From assembly GCA_006247105.1 (NCBI GenBank), contig CM016925.1, positions 2,480,001-2,544,000 of the forward strand: DNA of 64,000 nucleotides, written 5' to 3'. The position numbers were made by a program, and so were the translations under genes. Within the stretch, counting starts at the first letter, position 1, and every line of letters begins with the position of its first letter. This document shows positions 9,756 through 18,449 of this stretch, piece by piece. Below the pieces are notes generated by a model. The model was not told the DNA's origin, did no database searches, and saw only the letters and a list, made by a program, of their open reading frames with translations. The DNA is from Giardia muris (lineage: Eukaryota; Fornicata; Diplomonadida; Hexamitidae).

Positions 9756-9826
9756 TGCGCATGCCGGGAATCGAACCCGGGCCAGATGCGTGGGAGGCAA
9801 CCATGATACCATTTCACCACATGCGC
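9756..9826 (-). tRNA. tRNA-Gly (CCC)
   Basis: Reverse-strand cloverleaf of 71 nt. The acceptor stem GCGCATG/CATGCGC is perfect, with discriminator A. The D arm is GTGA/TCAT. The anticodon arm GTTGC-CTCCCAC-GCATC gives anticodon CCC and has one T-T mismatch at its second pair. The T arm CCGGG-TTCGATT-CCCGG is perfect. No CCA is encoded and there is no intron. It lies between the transcarboxylase and NEK-ankyrin genes. Confidence 0.92.
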
Positions 9827-10131
9827 CTGGCAGGAGAAAGGGATGGGATGGGACGAGGAGGACTTCCTTCAGCTTTAATAATCGAGTTTATGCTTAAATT
9901 TAGTACATAATGGGTCTTGATACCTTTCCATATGAAGAGAACCTATACTACTTTCAAAGGACGAAGAAGCTGTGGGATGTATTGAAAAGACTTACTCATG
10001 ATCGACCCAGATGCATCCGGGCATGGACTCAAATAAACCCCTCCTAATCACCTTCTACTCAATGTATCTTGAAGATCAGCACTTAAAGCATCTAGAACAA
10101 AGACTTTCACCCAAAAACTACCGTCAAAAAG
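9827..10131. other. intergenic stretch, no gene seen
   Basis: 305 bp between tRNA-Gly and the NEK-ankyrin gene. It is AT-rich, with short homopolymers and stop codons in all frames. I see no RNA gene, repeat or conserved coding signal. The right end (TCAAAAAGATG) is the A-rich start context of the next gene. Confidence 0.5.
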
Positions 10132-12339
10132 ATGCTTCCTAGACGTCTTCCGAAGCCTCTCGAGTACCGTGGCCTTCTGGGCGAAACGGGTTTCGGCGCG
10201 ACATCCGTCGCCTCGCGCCCCAACGGGACGGCCGTCGCCGTCAAGGACGTCACCACCCAGCTCTATACCGAGCTCGGTCGCGTCAAGCTCGAGCAGAAGA
10301 TCGCCAAGATCCATCCTCTGAAGCACCCCAACCTAACCGAGTTCTTCGAGACGTACACGGGCGTCCCCGACCACTTCTATATCACCTCGGAATACCTCGC
10401 CGGTGGGAGTTTGAAGGACGAAATCGCACGCAGGCGCTTTGACAATAGGCCCTTCACCGAGGAGCAGATTTGGGAGGTCGTTGCGCAGATTCTTCAAGGC
10501 TTGGCTTACCTTCATGCCCGTATGAAGGCGAATTGTCCCGGAGTCAGCTGCGTCACCTATGGAAATCTTAAGCCCAGTAATGTGATGTTTGATGATGCTG
10601 AGTGCGCTACAACCCGCCTCATCAAGCTAACGGACTATTATATCCGCCCGGATACCACTCACCTCCTCTTTGCCACGTCTCAGGAGGATTACTCGATATG
10701 TTACAAGGCTCCCGAAGTCCTTCTAGGTCAGGAGCTTACTGAGAAGCAGGATATCTGGTCTCTTGGTGCCATCCTGCTCGAGATGTGCACCCTCTCCTTC
10801 CCTAGCATCCTTAAAGCCTCGAGTAAGACACCTGAAGCCTTCTCGACGACTCCAGACTGTGAGGTACCACGCCGCTTCAGTAGTGCCGTCCGTGTCTTCC
10901 TCAGTAATACCCTCCTCATCGACCCCGCAAAGCGTCTTTCGGCTGCGGAACTCCTAATGTTCCCGGTCATCGCTGACGCTCTAGCACGTCTGGACTTCAA
11001 GTACGCACCATCAGATGACCTTCGTCAGACGAACGTTGCAGAGTCCGTCATGCGAGCCGTCGTCATCGAGTCTGTGAGCACTGCTCCTCAATCCGTCACC
11101 GTCACTCACGTTCGTCAGGATTCTCAGCCCGCTCCTGCACCTATCCCAGAGAATGCCGTTCCTCAGAACAACGATATCTCCGTGGCGCAATTGAACTCTC
11201 CAGAGTCTACAGATCATTCTATGTTGGATAGCCTTGCTGTCGTTCCTGAAGCTCCTATTGACACTGCAAGGCCCTTAAGCCCACAGCCCTTGAGAAACAC
11301 TGTTACCATCCTTGAGGCGTCTCTTGCCCCAAATAGCACAGACCTTCATCAGGCCGCCCTTCGTGGGGACTATGAAGGGGCAAAGAAGCTTATCCACCTT
11401 GTTCGTCAACGTAATGATGCCGGCTTGACAGCCCTCATGGTGGCGGCGCAACAGAACCAGGCGGAGATCTGTAAGCTTCTTCTCGAGCATGAGTGTTACA
11501 TGCGGGATAAGAAGGGTTTCACGGCCCTCATGTATGCGGCTCATAAGGGTAACGTCTCTTGTGCCAAAGTCTTACTGGATCGTGAAGGTGGATTCATGTG
11601 CCATGACGGTACTACGGCCATCATCATTGCTAACAAAGCTGGGCATAGCGAGGTGGTTGAGGCATTAAGACCAAAGGAAGAAGTTCCTCGTGATGAATTT
11701 GGTAACACGAATCTGATCTTGGCGGCCGCCCGTGGTGATATGACGTCTGTCAAAACTCACATGGGCGAGGTACGTTGCACAAACAAGCAAGGGATGACTG
11801 CGCTTCATTTTGCGACGGAAAACAATTATGTCGAGATCGTCAAATTACTCGCCCCTGAGGAGTGTAAGATTCATCGCATCGCTGCCAATGGTGGACTAGG
11901 CTTGACGGCTTTGATGATAGCCGCCGCTCAGGGCAACATCGAATGTGCTTCCATTCTTGCCAAGTATGAGGCTGGAATGCAGAAGCATCACGGTTGGACT
12001 GCGCTTATGTTTGCCGCACAGAACGGTAACGATGAGGTTGTTAAACTCCTAGCCGATAAGGAGGCGGGAAAGAGGATCAAAGGAGGTTGGACGGCTATGA
12101 TGCTCGCTGCTAAAGGGAACTTCACGAAATCAATTGGCTATCTTCTTCCATTCGAAGCAGGGTTAACGATGGATCGTGGTCTTACAGCATTGATCTTTGC
12201 TGTCGAAAAGGGCCATGAGGAATCAATACGTCTCTTGGGCCCGAAAGAAGGGAAGATTTTGGTTGGAGAGAAGAACCGTCCAGCGGACTACGCGAAGTTA
12301 AGGCATATCAAGGTGATGCTCTTGTCCTTCGAGAAATAA
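10132..12339 (+). CDS. NEK-like pseudokinase with C-terminal ankyrin repeats
   Basis: 735 residues. The N-terminal 270 form a protein kinase fold: Gly-rich loop GETGFGA, Lys in VAVKDV, YKAPEVLLG and DIWSLGAILLEM. The catalytic loop HRD is replaced by YGN (TYGNLKPSN) and DFG by DYY (LTDYYI), so catalysis is unlikely. A Pro/Ser-rich linker follows, then about nine ankyrin repeats from residue 400 (TALMVAA, TALMYAA, TALMIAA, TALMFAA). This matches the expanded Giardia NEK family, most members of which are predicted inactive and may be scaffolds at cytoskeletal structures. The start follows CAAAAAGATG. The stop is one base before the SAS-4-like gene on the same strand. Confidence 0.88.
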   Translation: MLPRRLPKPLEYRGLLGETGFGATSVASRPNGTAVAVKDVTTQLYTELGRVKLEQKIAKIHPLKHPNLTEFFETYTGVPDHFYITSEYLAGGSLKDEIARRRFDNRPFTEEQIWEVVAQILQGLAYLHARMKANCPGVSCVTYGNLKPSNVMFDDAECATTRLIKLTDYYIRPDTTHLLFATSQEDYSICYKAPEVLLGQELTEKQDIWSLGAILLEMCTLSFPSILKASSKTPEAFSTTPDCEVPRRFSSAVRVFLSNTLLIDPAKRLSAAELLMFPVIADALARLDFKYAPSDDLRQTNVAESVMRAVVIESVSTAPQSVTVTHVRQDSQPAPAPIPENAVPQNNDISVAQLNSPESTDHSMLDSLAVVPEAPIDTARPLSPQPLRNTVTILEASLAPNSTDLHQAALRGDYEGAKKLIHLVRQRNDAGLTALMVAAQQNQAEICKLLLEHECYMRDKKGFTALMYAAHKGNVSCAKVLLDREGGFMCHDGTTAIIIANKAGHSEVVEALRPKEEVPRDEFGNTNLILAAARGDMTSVKTHMGEVRCTNKQGMTALHFATENNYVEIVKLLAPEECKIHRIAANGGLGLTALMIAAAQGNIECASILAKYEAGMQKHHGWTALMFAAQNGNDEVVKLLADKEAGKRIKGGWTAMMLAAKGNFTKSIGYLLPFEAGLTMDRGLTALIFAVEKGHEESIRLLGPKEGKILVGEKNRPADYAKLRHIKVMLLSFEK

Positions 12340-12340
12340 A

Positions 12341-14596
12341 ATGGATATTTCAGACTCCGACGGAATCGATGAATTCCTTGCTTTGGAACAGCAGGTGTCG
12401 GCTGAAGACCCCATAGAGCTACAGCGCTTTGCCCGGGACTTCGCCCGGAGCTCCCCGCGGCCGCAGATGCTGGTCGAGACGGATTTTGACAGTCCTAGTG
12501 GAGGACCTGATGGTGACTCGTATCTCTTTGCACGCACCCTCCAACCCGCCGGATCTCAATCCAAACAACGACTTCTCACCAGATCTCGGTCCCAGTCGCG
12601 TACGGAACGAGATAGGGCGCCAGAGCTAGAAACTCTTGATGCACAAGCCTTGACAGACGTTTCTAGTAGTATCGTACCCACTGAGGATTATCATTACTTC
12701 AACTTCGACGAGGATGAGCCAAGTCCATCTCCACCGACGGAGATCATTGCAGAGCCACGAAGAAACTTCATCGCAGACTTAATGGCTGAAGAATATGACT
12801 CATACGGCGAAAGTCCGGAACAAGATAACGGTAGACAAGTGGGACCCTCACGATTTAGAGAGTCTGACCTCTCTTCTTCCATAAAGGTTGGAAAGAGAGT
12901 TTCTTTCGGTGGGGGAATACCAGAGGTCGGAGATGATGATGATTACTTCTCAGCAGTGAAACAGCAGACGGAAAACTATAGCCTCCCAAACATCCCCGAT
13001 GATAATGAAGAGTATGGCCATCAATCCCTTGATGACTATGAGGCTCGATATACATCTTCCGTTCAACACATTCATACCCAACTTGATGCATCAGAAGGTC
13101 TTAGCGAATCCCAATCCATGGGGACGGTTGTTCACCTCCCAGCCTTCTTACAAACTGAAACCTTCAAGACCATGAAGGATACAATCTCAAAGCCCAAAGG
13201 GTTGGGGATAGGTCGCTTTCTCAAGAACGATACTGAGTCCTCTACTCTGGCTCCGGTTCCTTCCGCATCCAGGCGGGAAGTAGAACCCGTTTCCGATATT
13301 GATTCCTCGTTCAAGGCTAAAGCACCAGTTCCCGCGTATGACGACTCTCTACTTGACGCACAGCTCAAGCAGATGGAAAAGGAGGCCAATAAGCTCCTGG
13401 ACATGCAAAGGGAGGTTGAGGAGCGACAGGCGCGTCTACACGCCGAGTATTCACAGAAACTGGCACGGCTAGATGCTGATAGAGCGGAATTTGATAAGAT
13501 TCGTAAGGAGGAATGGGCGAAACTGAAGAAAGAAAAGCAGCAGCTCGATGAACGGAGGTCGACCTACAAGGAGAAGGCTGATAAATTGAAGGCGGCGACT
13601 TCAGAGGCCGAAAAGTATAGAGCAGACACACAAAAGCTTCGCGAGGACATGCGCCGCAAGGACACGAACTCCCGCCTCACAATAGAGCAACTACGGTCCA
13701 AGGTGGATAGCCTGACAGAAGCCAATGAAACATTAAAGAAGAAGCTCGAGGTCGCCGATGCAACGATCGTCGAGCTTCGTCAGAAAAACGTCGCCTTGGA
13801 GCGAAACAACAAGATGCTACACACACGTTTGACGGAGGAAAGCGCCATGAAGGTACCTTCTTCCGAGCCGAAGATATCGGAGCAATCTATGGAAAGCAAG
13901 ACGCCTTCACGAACATCTCGACCTTCTGAGAAGAAGATCGAAAGCCAATACCGTAGTCCTTCTCGTCGGCTGCTTCAACCGGATACGATGGTATCAGCTG
14001 GAGCTGGGACTGTGAGGGGACAACATACCTCTCCACCTCGGGTCTTGAGCTCTGGGAAGGCCCACCCAATACGCTATACGCTTGAGACAGACCCAATTAT
14101 CAACATGGTGCCATTCAAGACGCCGGAGGAGCTTGTCACCAGCTTTAACGATGTGGTTATGTCTCATGTCAAAAAGGCGACGGTAGCGGAGACAAAGACG
14201 AGCCCCGAACGTACCGATAACTTCCTATCGACCGGGGTCAAGCTCTCGACGTTCAAGAACGGGACCACGAGGATCACCATTCCTAGCCTCGGGATCACTA
14301 ATACGAAGCTTCCAAATGGCGATCTAAAGCACCTACGTAAGGATGGGATCTCGGTATATTTCTACTCGGAGGCGGGGACATTATTCACGTCCATCCCTGT
14401 AGCGATGATCAATCCCTCCGCCGCGGGCGAGGCGGAAGTCGTCAAGGTTTATCGCTTCAAGAGTGGGCAGGTTGAGAAGCACTACGCTGATGGTTGCAAA
14501 GAGGTCTATTATCTGAACGGCTCGAAGAAGTACGTCGCGGCTGATGGAACCGAACGTGCCGTTCTTCCAGATGGTAAGGAGGGAAGACTGGTCTAG
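12341..14596 (+). CDS. SAS4: SAS-4/CPAP-like centriole protein with C-terminal G-box
   Basis: 751 residues. The N-terminal 330 are polar and probably disordered. Residues 340-500 are a strong Lys/Glu-rich coiled coil. After a basic linker the last 120 residues are a beta-rich repeat with alternating Gly and charged strands: FKNGTTRITIPS, LPNGDLKHL, YADGCKEVYYLNGSKKY and LPDGKEGRLV. This is the TCP10/G-box domain of the CPAP/CENPJ/SAS-4 family, which in other eukaryotes binds STIL/Ana2 and supports centriole and basal body assembly. Coiled coil plus terminal G-box is the family architecture. The N-terminus shows no clear tubulin-binding motif. A basal-body role fits an eight-flagellated cell but is inferred from the family. 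Confidence 0.75.
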   Translation: MDISDSDGIDEFLALEQQVSAEDPIELQRFARDFARSSPRPQMLVETDFDSPSGGPDGDSYLFARTLQPAGSQSKQRLLTRSRSQSRTERDRAPELETLDAQALTDVSSSIVPTEDYHYFNFDEDEPSPSPPTEIIAEPRRNFIADLMAEEYDSYGESPEQDNGRQVGPSRFRESDLSSSIKVGKRVSFGGGIPEVGDDDDYFSAVKQQTENYSLPNIPDDNEEYGHQSLDDYEARYTSSVQHIHTQLDASEGLSESQSMGTVVHLPAFLQTETFKTMKDTISKPKGLGIGRFLKNDTESSTLAPVPSASRREVEPVSDIDSSFKAKAPVPAYDDSLLDAQLKQMEKEANKLLDMQREVEERQARLHAEYSQKLARLDADRAEFDKIRKEEWAKLKKEKQQLDERRSTYKEKADKLKAATSEAEKYRADTQKLREDMRRKDTNSRLTIEQLRSKVDSLTEANETLKKKLEVADATIVELRQKNVALERNNKMLHTRLTEESAMKVPSSEPKISEQSMESKTPSRTSRPSEKKIESQYRSPSRRLLQPDTMVSAGAGTVRGQHTSPPRVLSSGKAHPIRYTLETDPIINMVPFKTPEELVTSFNDVVMSHVKKATVAETKTSPERTDNFLSTGVKLSTFKNGTTRITIPSLGITNTKLPNGDLKHLRKDGISVYFYSEAGTLFTSIPVAMINPSAAGEAEVVKVYRFKSGQVEKHYADGCKEVYYLNGSKKYVAADGTERAVLPDGKEGRLV

Positions 14597-14597
14597 C

Positions 14598-15347
14598 TTA
14601 GGAGGAGGATGCTCTAAAGTGTGCTCTTTTCCGAATCTCTTGTTTATGTTCCAAGGACCCCTTAAGGATACGGTCCGGATCGAGTCCATGCTCGATGCAC
14701 TGGCTGCATAGGGTCACCTCTCCCGGAGTTACAGTACTTGGGGGTAGACAAGCGATTGGAGAGGGTGGGGGGAGCTGGATACCACACCTTAATGCCGCCT
14801 CCTGCGGAGACCTTTGATATACTTCGTCACTCTCCTGAAATGCCTGTTTGGCTACTCGTAACAACGGGGTTTCGGCGTTGAAGAAGGTACACGTATCGAA
14901 GTATTCTTGAAGCTTATCAAGACATTTCTGAACCGGATAACACCCGGGAAAGCGTTCTTCTAAACGGTACCCAAGTATTAGTAGGGCACCGACTTGCTTT
15001 GAAACCGTATCGAGACACCCGTTGATGAAGTCATCATTCTGGATGTGAATAGAACCTTCTTCAAGCGTTTGAATAATTGTACTCCAAAGAGGAGCATGTC
15101 GTTTGCGACAAAGGTTGATGGGATGAGAAGGTCCAGCTTCGCCTTTAACTTTGGTCCTGGTCTTAGTCTTCAGTTGAGGTGCAATCTCGCTGTGTTGCCA
15201 ATCCGGGTCAGAATCTTGATCATCCGCATCAAGGCGCGACTGGATTTCGGCGACGTTATAGGTTCCTGTGAACTTGAAGAGCGTCCGTGCAAGGTTGGTG
15301 TCTTCATTCAGGATCCAATCATCGAAGGAATCATCAGACCAATTCAT
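14598..15347 (-). CDS. hypothetical protein
   Basis: 249 residues, from an ATG at 15347 preceded by GTCAAAA. A longer frame to 15413 would overlap the neighbouring dehydrogenase and is rejected. The N-terminus is acidic (MNWSDDSFDDW), the middle basic with KTKTRTKVKG, and residues 85-180 look helical. The C-terminal part holds TLCSQCIEHG, a lone CxxC. I recognise no family. The convergent stop codons of this gene and the SAS-4-like gene are one base apart, and the upstream dehydrogenase ends 10 bp away. Confidence 0.6.
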   Translation of the reverse strand: MNWSDDSFDDWILNEDTNLARTLFKFTGTYNVAEIQSRLDADDQDSDPDWQHSEIAPQLKTKTRTKVKGEAGPSHPINLCRKRHAPLWSTIIQTLEEGSIHIQNDDFINGCLDTVSKQVGALLILGYRLEERFPGCYPVQKCLDKLQEYFDTCTFFNAETPLLRVAKQAFQESDEVYQRSPQEAALRCGIQLPPPSPIACLPPSTVTPGEVTLCSQCIEHGLDPDRILKGSLEHKQEIRKRAHFRASSS

Positions 15348-15357
15348 TTTTGACTCA

Positions 15358-16551
15358 TCATGCCTTTGACTTACAGCTATTGAAACAAGAAGCATCAACA
15401 ATACGTGCCACATCGCTTCCCTTCAAAGGCCAAGGATGCATCTTATGCTTGTCACTAGTGAATAGGTGTGTCACCATATCGGATTTGTTATCATCGGAGA
15501 GTGCAAGATGACCCTCGAAATCACCAACGATAACCGATTCGACCATGTCTGAGAAGCCTTCGAAATCATCAAAGCCTAAAGCCCCTTGGATTTGATCGAT
15601 AACATCAGCCGTTTCCTCACCACCTTGCTCCTTACACAGCTTGAGGTATTCAATAAGGAAGACAGCACAGGCCTTTCCATGAGTCATCCCCGTATAGTAC
15701 GTGAGCTTATAAGAAAGCCCATGACAAATGGACGTCCCCGCAATCGTAATGGCGATCCCCGCGTAGACGGAGGCATAACTCATCTGCAAACGGAAAGGGA
15801 TAGCGTTATCCGAGGATAGTTCTGGCAGTCTCCTCACCGTTATCTTATCCTTCAAATGATCACGCCAACATACTCCAAGATGGTCCAAGGCTTTGAATGA
15901 AGCCTCTCTTGATAAGTCTGTCGCCTTAACGGTAAGTAAGGACTCGACCGCATGACATAGGATATCTAAGAACATGCTCAGTGTTAGAGCTATGGGAAGA
16001 TGCAATTGATATCGTGGATCAATGAATGACGCTCGTGGAAAAACTCTAGTAGGAATGCTCACCTTCGTCTGCTGTATATGATCTGTAATGATCGAATAAG
16101 GGGTTGTTTCAGACCCAGTACCGGCGGCTGTAGAAATACAAATGACGTCTACTGAGGGTAAATCAGGAGTCTTCATGAATGACTTATCGGAGTTCGTCTT
16201 CAACGTAATGGCAATAGCTTTAGCGGCATCCATGACGGAACCACCACCCAACCCGATTACAAGGCTAATTTCTGGCTTTTTCTTCGAGTGCTCACGCCAA
16301 GCTTTGGATATGGTGATGGACGACGGGTTCTGCTCCACATTCTCGAACTTATGCTGTGTAATGTTGAACTTGGTCAAAACACTCTGTAAATCCTCTAAAG
16401 AACCATTACCCTCTGCGGACTTGTGTCCCAGGACGATGAGGGCGCTCTTGCCCTCGTAGGGCTTGAAAACATCCTCGTGTAACGCCAACGCATTGTTCGC
16501 GATGTATATCGGATGCTTAATGACTTCCTCATACTGCGAAAGATTCAGCAT
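15358..16551 (-). CDS. iron-containing alcohol dehydrogenase
   Basis: 397 residues from the ATG at 16551 (CAAAAAGATG). The open frame extends 25 codons further to 16626, but that extension is outside the usual family length. The NAD(P) motif is GLGGGSVMDAAKA. The group III metal ligands are all present: Asp and His in DILCHAVES, then His-x13-His across GTSICHGLSYK and GMTHGKACA. AGTGSETT is the typical substrate/cofactor loop. The enzyme would reduce aldehydes to alcohols in the cytosol, in keeping with fermentative metabolism. Such genes in anaerobic protists are often considered bacterial acquisitions; that origin is not shown by this sequence alone. Confidence 0.85.
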   Translation of the reverse strand: MLNLSQYEEVIKHPIYIANNALALHEDVFKPYEGKSALIVLGHKSAEGNGSLEDLQSVLTKFNITQHKFENVEQNPSSITISKAWREHSKKKPEISLVIGLGGGSVMDAAKAIAITLKTNSDKSFMKTPDLPSVDVICISTAAGTGSETTPYSIITDHIQQTKVSIPTRVFPRASFIDPRYQLHLPIALTLSMFLDILCHAVESLLTVKATDLSREASFKALDHLGVCWRDHLKDKITVRRLPELSSDNAIPFRLQMSYASVYAGIAITIAGTSICHGLSYKLTYYTGMTHGKACAVFLIEYLKLCKEQGGEETADVIDQIQGALGFDDFEGFSDMVESVIVGDFEGHLALSDDNKSDMVTHLFTSDKHKMHPWPLKGSDVARIVDASCFNSCKSKA

Positions 16552-16721
16552 CTTTTTGCGTATATTTCTCAAGAGAGGGTGAGAGAGATCGAAGGTATGA
16601 CTTAGTATTCTGTTGACCTCTTGCAATACCTAATGTACTACTCTCGTGCCTCCTCGACGTCGTTCCCCGTCATGTCCAGATACTAGTCCTTTCACTCATC
16701 ATCACCATTATCAAGACGGTC

Positions 16722-17138
16722 TTATTCTTCAAAGCCATTGAGAATATACTCTTTGAGCTCACTCCAAGTGATTAGCTGTGAGAGTCCTAACTGTTGCTCA
16801 TCACAGGGACGACCAAAGCGTGCCAATTCTTGAACAAGTTGTGCTCTATGAACATATCCTGTTTTATCCGGATCGAGCATTGTCAACAGGGCATAGGCCC
16901 TCTCGTCAGCCGTATCCTTGTACTCTAGTAGCTTCAGTACACGCAGGAAGTCATAGAGCGTGCAAGGATCCTCCTCCATAAGCCCAAGGTGAACAATTGC
17001 ATCATCCACTTGGGTCGGTAAAATACTTGAGGAGCACTCTAAGATCACGGCCCGTAGCTCCTCAAGGCTGAAGAGGATCGATCCTCCAGTTTTAGCCTCC
17101 AAAGCCGTCTTCATGGCTAGCCAGGTGATATTACTCAT
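16722..17138 (-). CDS. EF-hand-like calcium-binding protein, degenerate
   Basis: 138 residues, the size of calmodulin/centrin-class proteins. One EF-hand is visible: loop DPDKTGYVHRAQ flanked by helices (AYALLTML and LVQELARFG). Asp1, Asp3 and Gly6 are kept, but position 12, normally Glu or Asp, is Gln, which would weaken calcium binding. The N-terminal half (HLGLMEEDPCTLYDFLRVLKLL) has the helix pattern of another EF-hand without a proper loop. It is probably a myosin-light-chain or calmodulin-like regulator that may bind a partner without calcium. The partner is unknown. Confidence 0.7.
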   Translation of the reverse strand: MSNITWLAMKTALEAKTGGSILFSLEELRAVILECSSSILPTQVDDAIVHLGLMEEDPCTLYDFLRVLKLLEYKDTADERAYALLTMLDPDKTGYVHRAQLVQELARFGRPCDEQQLGLSQLITWSELKEYILNGFEE

Positions 17139-17186
17139 GATGAAAAAAGGCGCTTCTGTACAGCAATATCAACAGTCTCGCTGTAG

Positions 17187-18449
17187 ATGGAGCAGATCGC
17201 GCTACCCTGTGGCCACGTTCTGCGGTCCCCGCTCGTGAAGGCTCCACTCTTCGAGGCGATGGCAGACAAGCATGGAGTTCCTACAGAACGGTACGTCCGC
17301 CTTTATAGCCGCTTTGCAGAGAATGCTGACATCTCCTTACTCGTCACAGGGAACATTATGGTCACCCCTAAAGGGAATAACTTCCCTGGCACGGTCTGCC
17401 TTACTAGCCAAGATAACGTCGGAATGACTTCACAGACCGTGCGTTGTTTATATACAACGGCCTTGAACGTCTCAGCACATTGTCATCAGTTACGGCTGAT
17501 TGGAGAGCTTAATCATGGAGGGAGGACCGTACCCAAGAACCTTTATCGTTCTAACTTTGCAGGGAACCAGAGTGGACTTTATCATAAGAAAGTCATTGCG
17601 TGTACCAAGAGACGTCCTACCGAAAATCTGGTATCTTATGCTCGACCCTTATCCATACTTGAGGAGTTACGAAGTTACGGCCTCTGCGATACACCAATCC
17701 TTGATGAAGTGATAGCTGACTTTGCTAATGCTGCCCATTGTCTCGTCATGAGGTGCGCCTTCAATGGAGTCCACATCAATGCCGCTGGGGAATACCTTCT
17801 CGGAGATATCCTTCGTAACGATGGTTGGTCTGTTCTTCGTACCCTACTACGGAGCGTACGTCAAGCAATCGGTCGCTTTTCAATCTTGGGACTCAAGATC
17901 TCATTTCCTCAGATTGATATCTTGCGTTTCCTCGGGAATCTTGCGACACTCGTGTGCGATCCACATATCTCCATTGATATCCTTGATATAAGCACACTAG
18001 ACTATATTGCTCAGTCGGATGAGACATATCCACGAGAAGTTGGGACCGTACTTCGAGAAATCCTTGCCCATAAAGGGTCTATTTGCCGATTAATGGTTAC
18101 GGGTGGTTTTCGAAGTAAGCTTCAAGCTGAGATTTTCCGGAACGAGACAGGAGTAAGTCTTGTTGGGTTTGGTCGCCCGTTTTGTCTTCCTGAACCCTTT
18201 GGAGAGAATACCGCATTAATAGTAGCTCAAGACCTTCCCATGACACGGGGGGAACGAGCCATGGTGAAAGCCCTGAAGCCCTTGATTCCTCACTTAAGCC
18301 TTCCTCTTTCAACACTTTACTGGGTGCAGTGTCTGCACGCCCTCGCAGATGGAACTGTACGCACCAATCTAGAAGTAAGCAAGATCCTCAGGCCGAAGAA
18401 GATCCTCGCATGGTACATGAGTTGGTGTTACCGACGCTCACCCAGTTAG
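17187..18449 (+). CDS. old yellow enzyme-family NADH:flavin oxidoreductase
   Basis: 420 residues, a full-length OYE-type FMN barrel. Family landmarks in order: LVKAPLFEAMADKHG with PTERYVRLYSRFAE near the start, GELNHGGRTVP, ILDEVIADFANAA, GVHINAAGEYLLGDIL, and the phosphate-binding strand LMVTGGFRS. In OYE the fourth landmark normally reads GVEIHxAxGYLL, with a His plus Asn/His pair binding the substrate. Here those positions appear to be Asn and Gly, so substrate range or activity may be altered. It would use NAD(P)H to reduce enoyl or other electrophilic compounds. The gene is divergent from the EF-hand gene and its stop overlaps that of the convergent ankyrin gene. Confidence 0.8.
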   Translation: MEQIALPCGHVLRSPLVKAPLFEAMADKHGVPTERYVRLYSRFAENADISLLVTGNIMVTPKGNNFPGTVCLTSQDNVGMTSQTVRCLYTTALNVSAHCHQLRLIGELNHGGRTVPKNLYRSNFAGNQSGLYHKKVIACTKRRPTENLVSYARPLSILEELRSYGLCDTPILDEVIADFANAAHCLVMRCAFNGVHINAAGEYLLGDILRNDGWSVLRTLLRSVRQAIGRFSILGLKISFPQIDILRFLGNLATLVCDPHISIDILDISTLDYIAQSDETYPREVGTVLREILAHKGSICRLMVTGGFRSKLQAEIFRNETGVSLVGFGRPFCLPEPFGENTALIVAQDLPMTRGERAMVKALKPLIPHLSLPLSTLYWVQCLHALADGTVRTNLEVSKILRPKKILAWYMSWCYRRSPS

